In this document: positions 8,119-17,587 of the stretch, piece after piece
Layout: each line of letters opens with the position of its first letter
Position numbering within the stretch: position 1 is the first letter of the stretch
Assembly: GCA_016235865.1 (NCBI GenBank)
Contig: JACRIK010000001.1
Span: 62,001 to 126,000 of the forward strand
DNA from: Planctomycetota bacterium
GTDB lineage: Bacteria; Planctomycetota; MHYJ01; JACQXL01
DNA length: 64,000 bases
Direction of reading: 5' to 3'
The notes under the pieces: model-generated
The model's input: the letters and a program-made list of their open reading frames with translations, nothing else
Database searches by the model: none
What the model was told of the DNA's origin: nothing
Made by a program: the position numbers and the translations under genes

Positions 8119-9450
8119 TTAAATCTTAACAGCGTGGTCAACTAATTTTCTAATAAATTCCATATTTTGGGTCGTTGCCCCTTGATATCGGCTTATTACC
8201 TCCCTGGCTTTAGTGCCAATCCGGTTTCGTCTTTCGGGTTCGGCCAGCAAGGAGAGTAATGCCTGATGCAGCCCAGATTTATTCGATACTGACATAGCCG
8301 CATTTTCTTTTATGAGTTGGTTGGCTATGTCCTGGAAATTGGACATATCCGGGCCGAATACTATGGGCTTGCCGGCCGCGGCCGGTTCCAGAATGCTCTG
8401 TCCGCCGTGCGGAATCATACTGCCACCGACAAAGACGATATCAGCAATTTGATACACCTTGTTTAATTCTCCCAGCGTGTCGAGAAGCATAATCGCTGAT
8501 TTATTCATCGTGGCCGGTGGATTGCTTCTCCTTGAGATTTCAAAACCTTTTGTGCTGACAAGCTTAGCCACATCTTCAAAACGGAACGGATGTCTCGGCG
8601 CGATAATTAGCCGGAGATTAGTAAACTTTTTCCGCAGGTCGGAATAGATATCAAGCATGATTTCCTCCTCAGGCGGGTGGGTGCTGCCGGCGATAATAAC
8701 CAGATCATCGTCGTTTATGCCGAAGACCTGCTTGTAGGATCTACCCGGCGCTGAGGCAGTAGCGCTGTCTAACAGGTCATACTTCATATTGCCGGTAATT
8801 TTTAACTTGTTTGAATGGATGCCCAAATGCCTTAATCGCTCCCGATATTCTTCATTCTGGACGCAGAAATATGACACCTTGTTCCAGATTCGCCTGATCA
8901 GCGGTTTTATCAGGCGGTATCTTCTGGTGGAATGTTTGGTCATCCGGCCGTTGAGCAGAATGACCGGGATATTTTTGTAATCAGCCAGACGGATAAGATT
9001 GAACCAAAGTTCCTGCTCTATCAGAATGATAAGAGACGGTTTTATGCGGTTTAAGACCCTCCGGATAATAATGCCTAAATCTATCGGGAAGAGGAAACTC
9101 ACTATTCCCGGGTATCTCTTCTTGACCAGCTTCTGGGCCGATGGAGTGGTGGTGGAGATGACCAGCTCATAATCCGGGTAAAGTTTCTGTATCTTCCTGA
9201 TAAGAATTTCGGAGGCGTTTATCTCGCCGACTGAGGCGCCGTGCAGCCAGATGCACTTTTTTGTGCCTTCTCTCTTCCCGATGAATCCGAATCGTTCCGG
9301 CAGTCCCTGGCGATGGTAGTGGGAAGTGGCAAACTTGAAGAGATAATACGGGCTCGCGATGATGATATAAATAATGTAAACGAAGTCAAGGACGAACATA
9401 GTGATAATATTTAGCACAAAGTGGCCGGGAACACAAATGATTTGTCTCAT
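8119..9450 (-). CDS. waaA: 3-deoxy-D-manno-octulosonic acid (Kdo) transferase
   Basis: GT-B glycosyltransferase (family GT30) that adds Kdo to lipid A precursor at the inner membrane. The N-terminal hydrophobic segment (about 12-40) is the usual anchor. HGASVGE (70-76) contains the catalytic Glu region, ITGNMKYDLL marks the interdomain segment, and VFVGGSMIPHGGQSILEPAA is the CMP-Kdo binding domain. At 443 residues it is normal length. Met18 (MFVLDF) is an alternative start. Its presence implies an LPS-type outer membrane. Confidence 0.93.
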   Translation of the reverse strand: MRQIICVPGHFVLNIITMFVLDFVYIIYIIIASPYYLFKFATSHYHRQGLPERFGFIGKREGTKKCIWLHGASVGEINASEILIRKIQKLYPDYELVISTTTPSAQKLVKKRYPGIVSFLFPIDLGIIIRRVLNRIKPSLIILIEQELWFNLIRLADYKNIPVILLNGRMTKHSTRRYRLIKPLIRRIWNKVSYFCVQNEEYRERLRHLGIHSNKLKITGNMKYDLLDSATASAPGRSYKQVFGINDDDLVIIAGSTHPPEEEIMLDIYSDLRKKFTNLRLIIAPRHPFRFEDVAKLVSTKGFEISRRSNPPATMNKSAIMLLDTLGELNKVYQIADIVFVGGSMIPHGGQSILEPAAAGKPIVFGPDMSNFQDIANQLIKENAAMSVSNKSGLHQALLSLLAEPERRNRIGTKAREVISRYQGATTQNMEFIRKLVDHAVKI

Positions 9451-9469
9451 TTTTCTTGGTGTCCCCTGC

Positions 9470-9526
9470 TCCGCACATATATAATTACTACCGAACTGAG
9501 TTTACTTCGAATATTTATGTGCGGGG
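9470..9526. repeat. Inverted-repeat element CCGCACATA...TATGTGCGG, copy 1
   Basis: CCGCACATA at 9471-9479 pairs with TATGTGCGG at 9516-9524; the AT-rich interior is about 36 bases. The terminal sequence is shared with a longer copy at 21121-21215. Two GC-rich hairpins follow (9538-9556 and 9557-9572, the latter closed by TTCG) before the next gene. Confidence 0.55.
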
Positions 9527-9582
9527 TGAATGGCTTTTGGCGCCATAAGGGCGCCATGGCGCTTCGGCGCCAGTGGTAAAGT

Positions 9583-10146
9583 ATGACATTTATGAAGCAA
9601 GAGCGGGTTGAAATACTCATCGGCGGCATCGGCGGGCAGGGCGTGGTTTATTCAGCCAATCTGATTGCCCGGGCCGGTTTAATCAGGCGCAAGTTCGCCT
9701 CCAGTATTGCCCATTACGGCCCGGAAAGCCGCGGCAGCGTTACTACCTCCGAGGTGGTGATTTCCGATTCACCAACCGGAGATTTGGATTACCCGGTAGT
9801 GGAGAAACCTGATGTATTTATCGCAATGCATCAGAAGGCGTACGAAAGCTATGAGATGAAGCATAAATCTCCTCCGCCATATCTGATATATGACAGCACG
9901 CTTGTGAATATTAACCCCGGGCTCGGAATTCCGAGTTCGCAAATTATTACGGTACCGGCCTCGCAACTGGCCAAGGATAAATTGGGCAATATTATGATGG
10001 CGAATATCATACTCATGGCGGCGTTTGCCGGGCGAACTGCCGTCATTGCCAGGGATGATCTGGAACAAGCCCTGAAAGAGATAGTATCCGCGAATGATTT
10101 TGCGCTCAATCAAAAAGCCCTGGAAATCGGGTTTGCGATAAAGTGA
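9583..10146 (+). CDS. korC: 2-oxoacid:ferredoxin oxidoreductase gamma subunit
   Basis: Gamma subunit of the CoA-dependent, ferredoxin-reducing 2-oxoacid oxidoreductases. EILIGGIGGQGVVYSANLIA is the family start motif, followed by HYGPESRGSVTTSEVVIS, and 187 residues is the normal size for a free-standing 2-oxoglutarate-type gamma subunit. No alpha, beta or delta gene is adjacent; those lie at 51.1-53.2 kb without a gamma gene. It overlaps the next gene by ATGA. Confidence 0.9.
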   Translation: MTFMKQERVEILIGGIGGQGVVYSANLIARAGLIRRKFASSIAHYGPESRGSVTTSEVVISDSPTGDLDYPVVEKPDVFIAMHQKAYESYEMKHKSPPPYLIYDSTLVNINPGLGIPSSQIITVPASQLAKDKLGNIMMANIILMAAFAGRTAVIARDDLEQALKEIVSANDFALNQKALEIGFAIK

Positions 10147-10991
10147 TGAGACTGTTTATTTTATTGTTGGTTGTATCGGTCAGCGTTTTTTCAGCTTTTA
10201 CTTTATGGTCTGAGCCGACACCAGCTCCAATACCGACCCCATCACCCGCACCTACGCCACCCAAACAGGAAGCGCCAAAGCCGGCGCCACCGGCGCCTGT
10301 GCCGCCAAAGAAAGCAGAACCGCCACCACCTCCTCCCATTAAATGGTCAGGGACAATCGAGGGCACTTTCAGTAATACCATCGGGCGACTTGATACTTCA
10401 AACACCACGCTTAAATCAGATATCTACGGTGATTGCAATACCTTTAAACTATACTTTGGACTCCTTTATCTGCGTGGCAAGACTAATGGGCCACTTACCG
10501 CATTCCAGAAGCGGGCTGAATTAAAGGCCGACCGTAAACTGACTGCTAATTTCTACGGATATCTTCAGCAGGTCTTTGACGCCAATCAGATTACCAACCT
10601 GGACATGGGTAGCCGCTCCAGCGGCGGCTTGGGCTATCATTTTGTCAAGACAGATACGTTCAAAGAATCCATTGATATTGGCGCCAGTTATAATGCTGAG
10701 GAATACGGGAACCTTACTCTCAGGAAACGGACTTATTCCTACCAGTCCAGTAATACTTTCTACTGGAAAATCACTACCGGGCTGGAATTGCGCCATCGCT
10801 ACGAATATCTTCCAAACACGAATGATTTGAAGAATTTCCGAGCCCGCTCGGACGGTTCGGTAAAAATTTACATCGGCAAGCACCTTTACAGCAGTTTCGG
10901 GATGATAAACGAATACGACAGCGCTCCGGCCAGCGCCACTACCCCGAAACATAAGGCCACCATACTAACAACCGTCGGGTTTAAGTTTTAA
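10143..10991 (+). CDS. Outer-membrane beta-barrel protein with proline-rich linker
   Basis: Signal peptide (about 1-23), then a 45-residue Pro/Ala/Lys linker with PPPPPP, then about 215 residues of alternating strands ending TTVGFKF, a C-terminal aromatic typical of barrels inserted by BamA. The strand pattern (ASYNAEEYGN, TTGLELRHRYEYLPNTND) resembles DUF481/YdiY-like barrels. The proline linker may cross the periplasm. Translation is coupled to korC by ATGA, though no functional link is evident. Confidence 0.7.
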   Translation: MMRLFILLLVVSVSVFSAFTLWSEPTPAPIPTPSPAPTPPKQEAPKPAPPAPVPPKKAEPPPPPPIKWSGTIEGTFSNTIGRLDTSNTTLKSDIYGDCNTFKLYFGLLYLRGKTNGPLTAFQKRAELKADRKLTANFYGYLQQVFDANQITNLDMGSRSSGGLGYHFVKTDTFKESIDIGASYNAEEYGNLTLRKRTYSYQSSNTFYWKITTGLELRHRYEYLPNTNDLKNFRARSDGSVKIYIGKHLYSSFGMINEYDSAPASATTPKHKATILTTVGFKF

Positions 10992-11016
10992 CACGGGATT
11001 AATCAGGGGGAAGCGT

Positions 11017-12264
11017 ATGAAAAATGTTTTGATAGTAACAATCGGCCTGATTGTCGGTGGATTGGTGGGCGGCGGCATTATTTATCTTTCACATATGGAA
11101 AATAATGCGGCTGATAACAAGCCGACTACTGAAGTGGCGGCCGTAAAGAAAATTTCTGTTGTTTTGACCGCCCGGGAGCAGGAACTTCAGAACAGGTTAT
11201 CTGAAGGCGAGAATATCCGGGCTCAGCTTCAGGCTCAGGTTGTTTCCCTGCAGCGGCAGTTAGCCGAATTAAAAGCGCAACTGCCGGTCTCGGGCACGCC
11301 GAACGCTGCGCCCACGAATACCGAGGCTGATCAGAAAAATACCGCCAAGGAAAATATGCGCCGCTATGCCAAGGCCATCCTGGCGATGGATGCGGCTGAA
11401 AATGACGATAAGATCAGAAATGACCAGGCGCTCCAGACCACCTTTCAGGAGCTTATGGCTGATATTATGAAACTGATGGCCAAGCATAACCTGAACTTTA
11501 ATATGTGGGGCCGGAGCGAGGGCCTGTACAAGGCCTATGCCTTCCCGGAAATCCGGCAGTGGTTCTGCGAACTGGGCGCGGCTATGTTTGAGGAATCGGG
11601 CGTGCCCCTGACCGAGGCGCAGCTCAAGGCCGTGGATGAGTCCATGCTCCGCACGGCTGAAGAGGGTAAAAAGCTGGACGATTCCAGCCTCTCGCAACTG
11701 GAAAGGGTAATTCTATATCAGAAGTTCAGGTCCGAACGCAGCAAGGAATTCGCCGCGCTGTTTACCGATGAGCAGAACCGGAAATTGCCGAACATTACCA
11801 CGGAAATGATAGACGGGAATTCGTATGGTGTGCATCTGAATTCGCGCATTGACGCCAAAAGCAAGACCCACGAAGAATGCTCCGCTTTTGTCATGCAGAG
11901 ATGGGGCAACGAACTCAAACTCAACGACACCGAAAAACTGGGTGTAAAATATCTTTCCGATATGTATGCCAACGAATACAGCGCGCTTAAGGCCGGCACC
12001 GAGGCCGAATGCGGCAAGGAGTTTATGGATTACTACCTCCAACGATATGACCGCGCGGACCGGGACGCACAGCGGAACTGGTGGAAATTGCGCTCTGATT
12101 ACTTCAAGACGCCCGAGAACAAACAGAGGCAGGAATCCATCGACCTGCGTTTTGCCGAACTCCAGCTCAAATACCAAAAACAGCTCCAGTCCGTCCTGCC
12201 TGATAAGCAGGAACAGATAAAGAACCAAAACCCCCAGATTAACCATTTTCCTTATCTGGAATAG
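11017..12264 (+). CDS. Membrane-anchored coiled-coil protein of unknown function
   Basis: Not recognised. An N-terminal anchor (VLIVTIGLIVGGLVGGGIIY) is followed by a coiled coil at about 52-92 (LTAREQELQNRLSEGE...) and a helical, charged domain of about 300 residues without known motifs. GGGGGAA lies 5 bases before ATG. Possibly periplasmic. It is 25 bases downstream of the barrel gene, so probably in one transcript with it and korC. Confidence 0.6.
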   Translation: MKNVLIVTIGLIVGGLVGGGIIYLSHMENNAADNKPTTEVAAVKKISVVLTAREQELQNRLSEGENIRAQLQAQVVSLQRQLAELKAQLPVSGTPNAAPTNTEADQKNTAKENMRRYAKAILAMDAAENDDKIRNDQALQTTFQELMADIMKLMAKHNLNFNMWGRSEGLYKAYAFPEIRQWFCELGAAMFEESGVPLTEAQLKAVDESMLRTAEEGKKLDDSSLSQLERVILYQKFRSERSKEFAALFTDEQNRKLPNITTEMIDGNSYGVHLNSRIDAKSKTHEECSAFVMQRWGNELKLNDTEKLGVKYLSDMYANEYSALKAGTEAECGKEFMDYYLQRYDRADRDAQRNWWKLRSDYFKTPENKQRQESIDLRFAELQLKYQKQLQSVLPDKQEQIKNQNPQINHFPYLE

Positions 12265-12281
12265 TAAATAGCAGAAAAAAC

Positions 12282-12968
12282 ATGCATTTATTTCGTTATG
12301 CTCACGCTACGCTTTGTTCATTCTTTATCACCGGCACAGATACCGGCGTGGGCAAAACCTATATCACGGCCCGACTCTGCAATATGTTCCGCCAGGCCGG
12401 GCTTGACGTGGGTGTGATGAAACCGGTTTCCACCGGCGGCAGAGATGATGCGCTGTATCTCTTGAAGCATACAGGACTGAAAGACCCGCTGGATTGGGTC
12501 AATCCAATTTACTTTAAACCACCAATTGCTCCGACCATTGCCGCAAAACTAGCGGGGAGGTCAATCAAGATTAATAAGATATTCTCCGCCTATAAGAAAC
12601 TTAAAACCATCCATAAAGATGGCATCCTAATAGAAGGCGTGGGTGGGGCGTTGGTCCCGCTTAATAAGAACTATCTGGTGGCTGACCTGATAAAGGAGCT
12701 GCGTATACCTGCTATTATTATCATTCGTCCGACATTAGGCACGGCCAATCATACTTTATTGACCATTGAAGCGCTAAAAACCCGCAAGATTCCGATCAGC
12801 GGATTCATCGTAAACTATGGCCTGCCCGGCAATAAATCCAGGAGACGTCTTGAGAAACTTACCGCCTGTCAAAGCCCGCTGATGATTGAGCAAATTTCCG
12901 GGGTCGGGGAGATAAACATTGAATTTATAAGGGAGCGCCTGACGCATATCAAGTGCGCCGGGCTCTAG
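12282..12968 (+). CDS. bioD: Dethiobiotin synthetase
   Basis: ATP-dependent carboxylation of 7,8-diaminopelargonate to dethiobiotin. The P-loop FFITGTDTGVGKTY and MKPVSTGG are diagnostic, with EGVGGALVPLN as the substrate-binding loop; 228 residues is normal. The usual N-terminus would begin at about residue 13, so the first twelve residues may be an over-long start, but no other start codon is convenient. No other bio genes are in the window. Confidence 0.93.
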   Translation: MHLFRYAHATLCSFFITGTDTGVGKTYITARLCNMFRQAGLDVGVMKPVSTGGRDDALYLLKHTGLKDPLDWVNPIYFKPPIAPTIAAKLAGRSIKINKIFSAYKKLKTIHKDGILIEGVGGALVPLNKNYLVADLIKELRIPAIIIIRPTLGTANHTLLTIEALKTRKIPISGFIVNYGLPGNKSRRRLEKLTACQSPLMIEQISGVGEINIEFIRERLTHIKCAGL

Positions 12969-13008
12969 GCCTGCCCGGATTATCGGTGATTGTTAAGTAA
13001 TCGAGTTT

Positions 13009-15987
13009 ATGAACGATAAAACCATAAGCGTAAAATCATTTGGTACTGCAGAGGAATTCAGGGCATGGTGGGACAGCCCGGAAATCGTGAAGATACGCCA
13101 AGCCCAACCTGGTATTCTGGAGGGGCATTCCTCAGTCCGGATATGGCTGGAGCAATCAACGTCCCAGCCTACAGTGGAAACGCAATTCGGTAAATATCGC
13201 CTGTTCAGGAAATTAGGCCAGGGCGGCATGGGCACGGTGCATCTGGCCTGGGACGCCATGCTCAACCGCCAGATTGCCCTCAAAACCCTGATTCTGGAGG
13301 ATGTAGATTCCACGGCCCGGTTTATGCGTGAGGCCCGGGCCACGGCCAAGCTCCGCCATCCCAACATCGTCAATGTCTATGAAGCCGGCGTGGTCGGCAA
13401 GACCTATTACCTGACCATGGATTATATCGAGGGCGTTTCGCTGGCTGATATGATAAGAGATGCCGATTTGTCGTTAATGCCCAAGCGCATCGCCCAAATT
13501 ATCCATGATGTGGCCTTGGCATTGGAGTATGCGCACAGTAATAATATCATTCACCGGGACATCAAACCCGGTAATATCCTGCTCGGCAAGGGCGGGCAGG
13601 TCTATCTGACGGATTTTGGATTGGCCAAGGAATTGAGCGGGCTGGACCGCTCGCTGACCCTGAGCGGAACGGCGGTGGGCACTCCGGACTATATGTCACC
13701 GGAACAGGCCATGGGCCAGAAGGCGCGGATTGACCAAAGAAGCGATATATTCTCTTTAGGCGCCACGCTGTATCATACCCTGACCGGACAGCTGCCGTTC
13801 CAAGGCGCGGAGTTATACGACGTGCTTAACAAGGTGGTTAACTCTGACCCGCCCACGCCCAGTTCTATCATCATGGTTCATAAAGACTTGGAAACTATCT
13901 GCCTTAAGTGTCTGGACAAGAATAAATTACGCCGATACCAAACCGCCTCGGAATTGGCTGATGACCTGAGCCGGTATATGGAAGGGGAGCCGATCCATGC
14001 CCGGCGCCTGGCCACCCTGACCAAAATCTGGCTCAAGGCCAAGAAGAACAAGGTTGCGGCCATCGGCATCATCAGCGCGGTGTTTGTCCTGTTGCTGGCT
14101 GTTATTATCTGGCTGTTTTATTCCTACAAGAATATCCAGGTTGAACAGGAAAAGAAAGAGGCGCAGTTGCAGATGCGGCAGGCGGTTGATTACGCCCGGC
14201 TGCTGACCGATGCGGTCCTGTCCGACCTGTCCGGCGCGCACGAAGAGGCGCTCCAGCGCCGGCGCGAAGGGGAGACCGTCGAAAACCTCAACCGTATCCC
14301 GCAGCGGATACTGAACTCGGCCGCCTATCAAAGGGCCGGCCGGGATGCCGTCAATAATCATTTGGTTCATTACTCGCTGGGCAAGCTCTACCGAATTGTC
14401 GGCAACAACAACCGGGCGATGGATGAGCAGAATAAGGCCCTGGCGCTGGCTCCCAAGTATGGCCCGTCTCTTTACGAACGCGGACTGCTGGGATACATTG
14501 AGTATGCCAAAATCATGGATAATCTGAAGGCCGAGTGGCAGAGGCAGCAGGCCGAGAAAAGATTGAAGATGTCAGTCGAGGAATCCGCCAACCTGAAAAC
14601 ATCGGCCTCGGTTAAAGAGCTGGAAAACGAAGCGGCAAAAAAGGTGCTGGCCGCCGCATCTGAAGACTTGGCCCTGTCAGTGCAAGAATTGCCACCGGAT
14701 TCACCGGTCCGGGTCACCGCCCAGGCTATCATCGCTTTTAACCTGGGCCAGGTTGATCAGGCCGCGGCCGGATTCAAGTCCGTCCTGAAAAAGGACCCGG
14801 CCTTTGATGATGCGGTTATTTTCCTGGCCTCCATATATGACATGGAAGATAAGACTACTGAAGGGTTAAAACTCCTGAACCAGGCGATTGAAGTCGATAA
14901 GGGTAATAAGGCCTTTTATGAAAAGCGGGTTCAGGTCAGCCTGAAGCTGTATTCTTTTTCCCAGTCCGATATGTATCAGACCTCGGCCATTAATGACCTG
15001 GCCAGAATCCTCAGAATCCAGCCCGACAATTACTCGGCCTTGCTGCAGCGGGGCAGTATCTATAGCAAGATCGGCTGGTCCAACTGCCACCGGGGTCTGG
15101 ACCCGGCCAAATACTTTGACAAGGCCAGGGACGATTTGACTAAGGCGATTGAGATTGCCCCGTCTAATCCGGCCGGTTATAAAGAACGCTCCACACTGAA
15201 TTCCTTCTATGCCAATTATTGCTGGGGCATGTGGTATATGAAAGACACCGGCAAAGACCCGACCGAGGCATATTTGCAGGCCGCGGCCGACCTGGGCGCG
15301 GTGTTGGGGCTGAACCCGACCGATACCGAGGCGCTCTTGAACCGGGCCACGGTTTGGATAAATTTCGGTAATTATAAGAAGGGCCGGCAGCCGGATTCAA
15401 TGCCGGAATACCTAAAGGCCGTAGAGGACGCCACCCAGGCCATAAAGATAGGGGGCGACCAAGCCGAATCCTGGGAGAAACGGGCCAACGCCTGGTCGGT
15501 CATGGGATTGTATAAATATGAAACCAAACGCAGTCCGATAGAAGAATACAAGAAATCAGAACAGGACTACAAGAAAGCGCTGGAAATAGAAGGTTCCGGA
15601 TTATCCTCAATAATCTGGCAGGGCCTGAGCAGTTTGTATTCCTGCTGGGCCATCTACGAGACGGGCCGCAATCAGGACGGCACCGAACATTACCGGTTGT
15701 CTGAATCGGCTATCACCAGAGCAATAAATTTAGGCCGGGCGGATTCCACCAGTTACCAGTATCGGGCCATGGATCGGAGCAACTGGGCGCTCCAGCTGGC
15801 ATCCAATGGAAAATATCAAACCGCCATCCAGAAGTGCCAGGAATCCGTGGTTGATTGGGGCAAGGCCGGGGAACTGAATCCGTCTATGCAGGAACTGGTC
15901 AACTCAAAAATCCAGGAGCTTAATGCCCGAATTGAGGGACTGCGGAATGCGATGACTGACGATAAGCAAACCCCGCGGAGGAAATAA
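13009..15987 (+). CDS. Ser/Thr protein kinase with transmembrane helix and TPR array
   Basis: Hanks-type kinase of 992 residues. A distinctive N-terminal segment of about 60 residues (EEFRAWWDSPEIVKI) precedes the kinase fold: GQGGMGTVHLA (Gly loop), ALKTL (ATP-binding Lys), HRDIKPGNILL (catalytic loop) and DFGLAKE, so it should be active. A membrane helix follows at about 350-370, then about 600 residues of TPR-like helical repeats. The kinase is cytoplasmic and the repeats presumably lie on the other side of the membrane. It is a paralogue of the kinase at 39.8 kb. Confidence 0.93.
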   Translation: MNDKTISVKSFGTAEEFRAWWDSPEIVKIRQAQPGILEGHSSVRIWLEQSTSQPTVETQFGKYRLFRKLGQGGMGTVHLAWDAMLNRQIALKTLILEDVDSTARFMREARATAKLRHPNIVNVYEAGVVGKTYYLTMDYIEGVSLADMIRDADLSLMPKRIAQIIHDVALALEYAHSNNIIHRDIKPGNILLGKGGQVYLTDFGLAKELSGLDRSLTLSGTAVGTPDYMSPEQAMGQKARIDQRSDIFSLGATLYHTLTGQLPFQGAELYDVLNKVVNSDPPTPSSIIMVHKDLETICLKCLDKNKLRRYQTASELADDLSRYMEGEPIHARRLATLTKIWLKAKKNKVAAIGIISAVFVLLLAVIIWLFYSYKNIQVEQEKKEAQLQMRQAVDYARLLTDAVLSDLSGAHEEALQRRREGETVENLNRIPQRILNSAAYQRAGRDAVNNHLVHYSLGKLYRIVGNNNRAMDEQNKALALAPKYGPSLYERGLLGYIEYAKIMDNLKAEWQRQQAEKRLKMSVEESANLKTSASVKELENEAAKKVLAAASEDLALSVQELPPDSPVRVTAQAIIAFNLGQVDQAAAGFKSVLKKDPAFDDAVIFLASIYDMEDKTTEGLKLLNQAIEVDKGNKAFYEKRVQVSLKLYSFSQSDMYQTSAINDLARILRIQPDNYSALLQRGSIYSKIGWSNCHRGLDPAKYFDKARDDLTKAIEIAPSNPAGYKERSTLNSFYANYCWGMWYMKDTGKDPTEAYLQAAADLGAVLGLNPTDTEALLNRATVWINFGNYKKGRQPDSMPEYLKAVEDATQAIKIGGDQAESWEKRANAWSVMGLYKYETKRSPIEEYKKSEQDYKKALEIEGSGLSSIIWQGLSSLYSCWAIYETGRNQDGTEHYRLSESAITRAINLGRADSTSYQYRAMDRSNWALQLASNGKYQTAIQKCQESVVDWGKAGELNPSMQELVNSKIQELNARIEGLRNAMTDDKQTPRRK

Positions 15988-16028
15988 TGCGGCATCACAT
16001 CTCAGGCCCGGATTATGCAGGTGTTCGC

Positions 16029-16412
16029 CTACTTGAAATAAGCCTTAACCTCGGGCTTGATCCAGAATATCAACAGCGGAATACTGGCCGGCAGGCAGCA
16101 GCAACTGAGCATCCCCAGGCAGATCATGACCAGATGGTATATCCAGACCCATGATTTACGGGGCAGGAATAAGGCAACAATAAACGGAATCATGAAAACG
16201 AATCCAATCAGGGAATATACAATCCCGGCCATTAACATTCCATCCGGGTCATTTTGCTCGATTGATTTATGGAAAATGATAAAGATGACGCCCATAACAA
16301 GGATTAAGAAGTTGAGGACTATCATGGCCACGCAGTAGAATTTATACCAGAATATTACCCCGGGCCGTTCCGGCGCCACGCTGGGTGGTTGATTATGCTG
16401 ATTTTCTATCAT
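16029..16412 (-). CDS. Small multi-pass membrane protein, unknown function
   Basis: 127 residues. After a hydrophilic start with PPSVAPERPG come about three hydrophobic helices, the last containing a CCC run (MLSCCCLPASIPLLIFW). No family is recognised. It is convergent with the kinase gene. The promoter directly upstream puts the start of transcription within a base or two of the ATG. Confidence 0.6.
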   Translation of the reverse strand: MIENQHNQPPSVAPERPGVIFWYKFYCVAMIVLNFLILVMGVIFIIFHKSIEQNDPDGMLMAGIVYSLIGFVFMIPFIVALFLPRKSWVWIYHLVMICLGMLSCCCLPASIPLLIFWIKPEVKAYFK

Positions 16413-16420
16413 ACTGTGAT

Positions 16421-16449
16421 TAGATATAGATTATTAAATCATCTGTCAA
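16421..16449 (-). promoter_or_regulatory. Promoter, probably leaderless, of the 127-residue membrane protein
   Basis: Minus-strand TTGACA (16449-16444), 17-base spacer, TATCTA (16426-16421), then 8 bases to the ATG at 16412. Confidence 0.6.
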
Positions 16450-16477
16450 GTAAATCCTATCTTATTTTCTTGACCAT

Positions 16478-16669
16478 AACACATTTATATATGATATACT
16501 CCCGCTACATAGATGTTTAATTACTTACCAACAGAATCGCTGGTTCCCTTAAAGCACTGTCTGGAATTTGGCTGAGGGCGCACATCTTCCCACGCATAGC
16601 CGGCGGCTGTGCTAAATCCTTGGAATATACCTAACCCTAAAACATCCATATTTATTTAAAGGAGTTATT
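16478..16669 (+). promoter_or_regulatory. Promoter and long leader of the methyltransferase gene
   Basis: TTGACC near 16479 followed by an AT-rich TATATGATATACT stretch (about 16496-16501) suggests initiation near 16510 and a leader of about 160 bases. The leader contains GC-rich segments able to pair (for example GCACA near 16580 with TGTGC near 16612) and ends in a clear AAAGGAG ribosome site. I could not match it to a known riboswitch class. Confidence 0.35.
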
Positions 16670-17470
16670 ATGAGAAGATTGAATATCGCCCTCCAGGACG
16701 TGAATGCGGTATACGACGGCCCGGAAGGGCTGCTCTGGGAATTGATTATGGGCGAGCAGATTCACGTTGCCGGATTCAAGTCGTCCAAAATCCTGGCTGA
16801 CAAGGCCGGTATCAGAAAGGAAATGACCGGGCTGGACCTGTGTTCCTGCCTGGGCGCCGGGATGCGCTTCCTGGTGAAGAATTACGGATGCCGGATGTGC
16901 GGCGTTGACGCCACCAAGACCGTCCATCAAAAGGCCATCGAACGGGCTAAGCAGGAAAAGCTTGATGATAAATTAGAGTTCAAACTGGCCGATGTTACGC
17001 AGGTGCCGTATCCGGACAAGACCTTTGACTTTGTTTGGGGCGAGGATGCCTGGTGTTACGTGGCTGACAAGGCCAAGTTGATATCCGAGGCAGCGCGGGT
17101 GCTCAAGCCCGGCGGCAAGATTGCCTTTACCGACTGGATTGAGGGCCCGGCCGGCCTGAGCGATGCCGAGGCGGAAAGAATCAACCGCTTTATGAAGTTC
17201 CCTTATATGGAGAGTTTAAAGGGTTACGCGAAACTGATGACGCAGAATGGCTTGCAGGTGATTGAAGCCGAGGACCTGACTTCTGAATTCGCCCAATACT
17301 GCGATTTCTATATCAAGATGCTGACCGACCAATTGACCTACGATGCGCTCAAGATTATCGGAGACGATATGAATATGTTCCAGGGGATGGGCCAGGAGAT
17401 GTCCTTTATGGCCCAACAGGCGCACCAGGGAAAGATGGGCCGGGGCCGGTTCATCGCTCTGAAACCATGA
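16670..17470 (+). CDS. Class I SAM-dependent methyltransferase
   Basis: 266 residues with a Rossmann methyltransferase core: motif I LDLCSCLGAGMRFLVKNYGC, the acidic ribose binder CGVDATKT, DVTQVPYPDKTFDFVWGED (motifs II/III) and ARVLKPGGKIAFTDW. The N-terminal YDGPEGLLWELIMGEQIHVAGF resembles glycine/sarcosine/dimethylglycine-type N-methyltransferases, but the substrate is not established. Motif I has Cys-Ser-Cys where Gly-x-Gly is usual. It lies upstream of dehydratase-type genes in the same direction, and AAAGGAG precedes the start. Confidence 0.82.
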   Translation: MRRLNIALQDVNAVYDGPEGLLWELIMGEQIHVAGFKSSKILADKAGIRKEMTGLDLCSCLGAGMRFLVKNYGCRMCGVDATKTVHQKAIERAKQEKLDDKLEFKLADVTQVPYPDKTFDFVWGEDAWCYVADKAKLISEAARVLKPGGKIAFTDWIEGPAGLSDAEAERINRFMKFPYMESLKGYAKLMTQNGLQVIEAEDLTSEFAQYCDFYIKMLTDQLTYDALKIIGDDMNMFQGMGQEMSFMAQQAHQGKMGRGRFIALKP

Positions 17471-17505
17471 AGTGTTTAATGCTAAATTTGCACTCTATAG
17501 TTTTT

Positions 17506-17574
17506 CCCCTCTTTGAAAAAGAGGGGTTAGGGGAGATTTAAATCCCCCTTAATCCCCCTTTGCTAAAGGGGGAT
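17506..17574. repeat. Paired CCCCT/AGGGG hairpin repeat
   Basis: Two perfect stems: CCCCTCTTT/AAAGAGGGG (17506-17514, 17518-17526) and ATCCCCCTTT/AAAGGGGGAT (17552-17561, 17565-17574), separated by GGGGAGATTTAAATCCCC. This resembles intergenic repeats dispersed in many environmental genomes. It fills the gap between the methyltransferase and the first dehydratase subunit. Confidence 0.65.
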
Positions 17575-17587
17575 AACCTCAGCAGAT

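Noticed and set aside
9447-9629. Short minus-strand open frame between waaA and korC
   Set aside because: It overlaps the inverted-repeat element and the start of korC and has no recognisable protein character.
12993-13373. 126-codon minus-strand open frame
   Set aside because: It lies wholly opposite the conserved N-terminal and kinase region of the 13.0-kb gene and shows no protein-like features.
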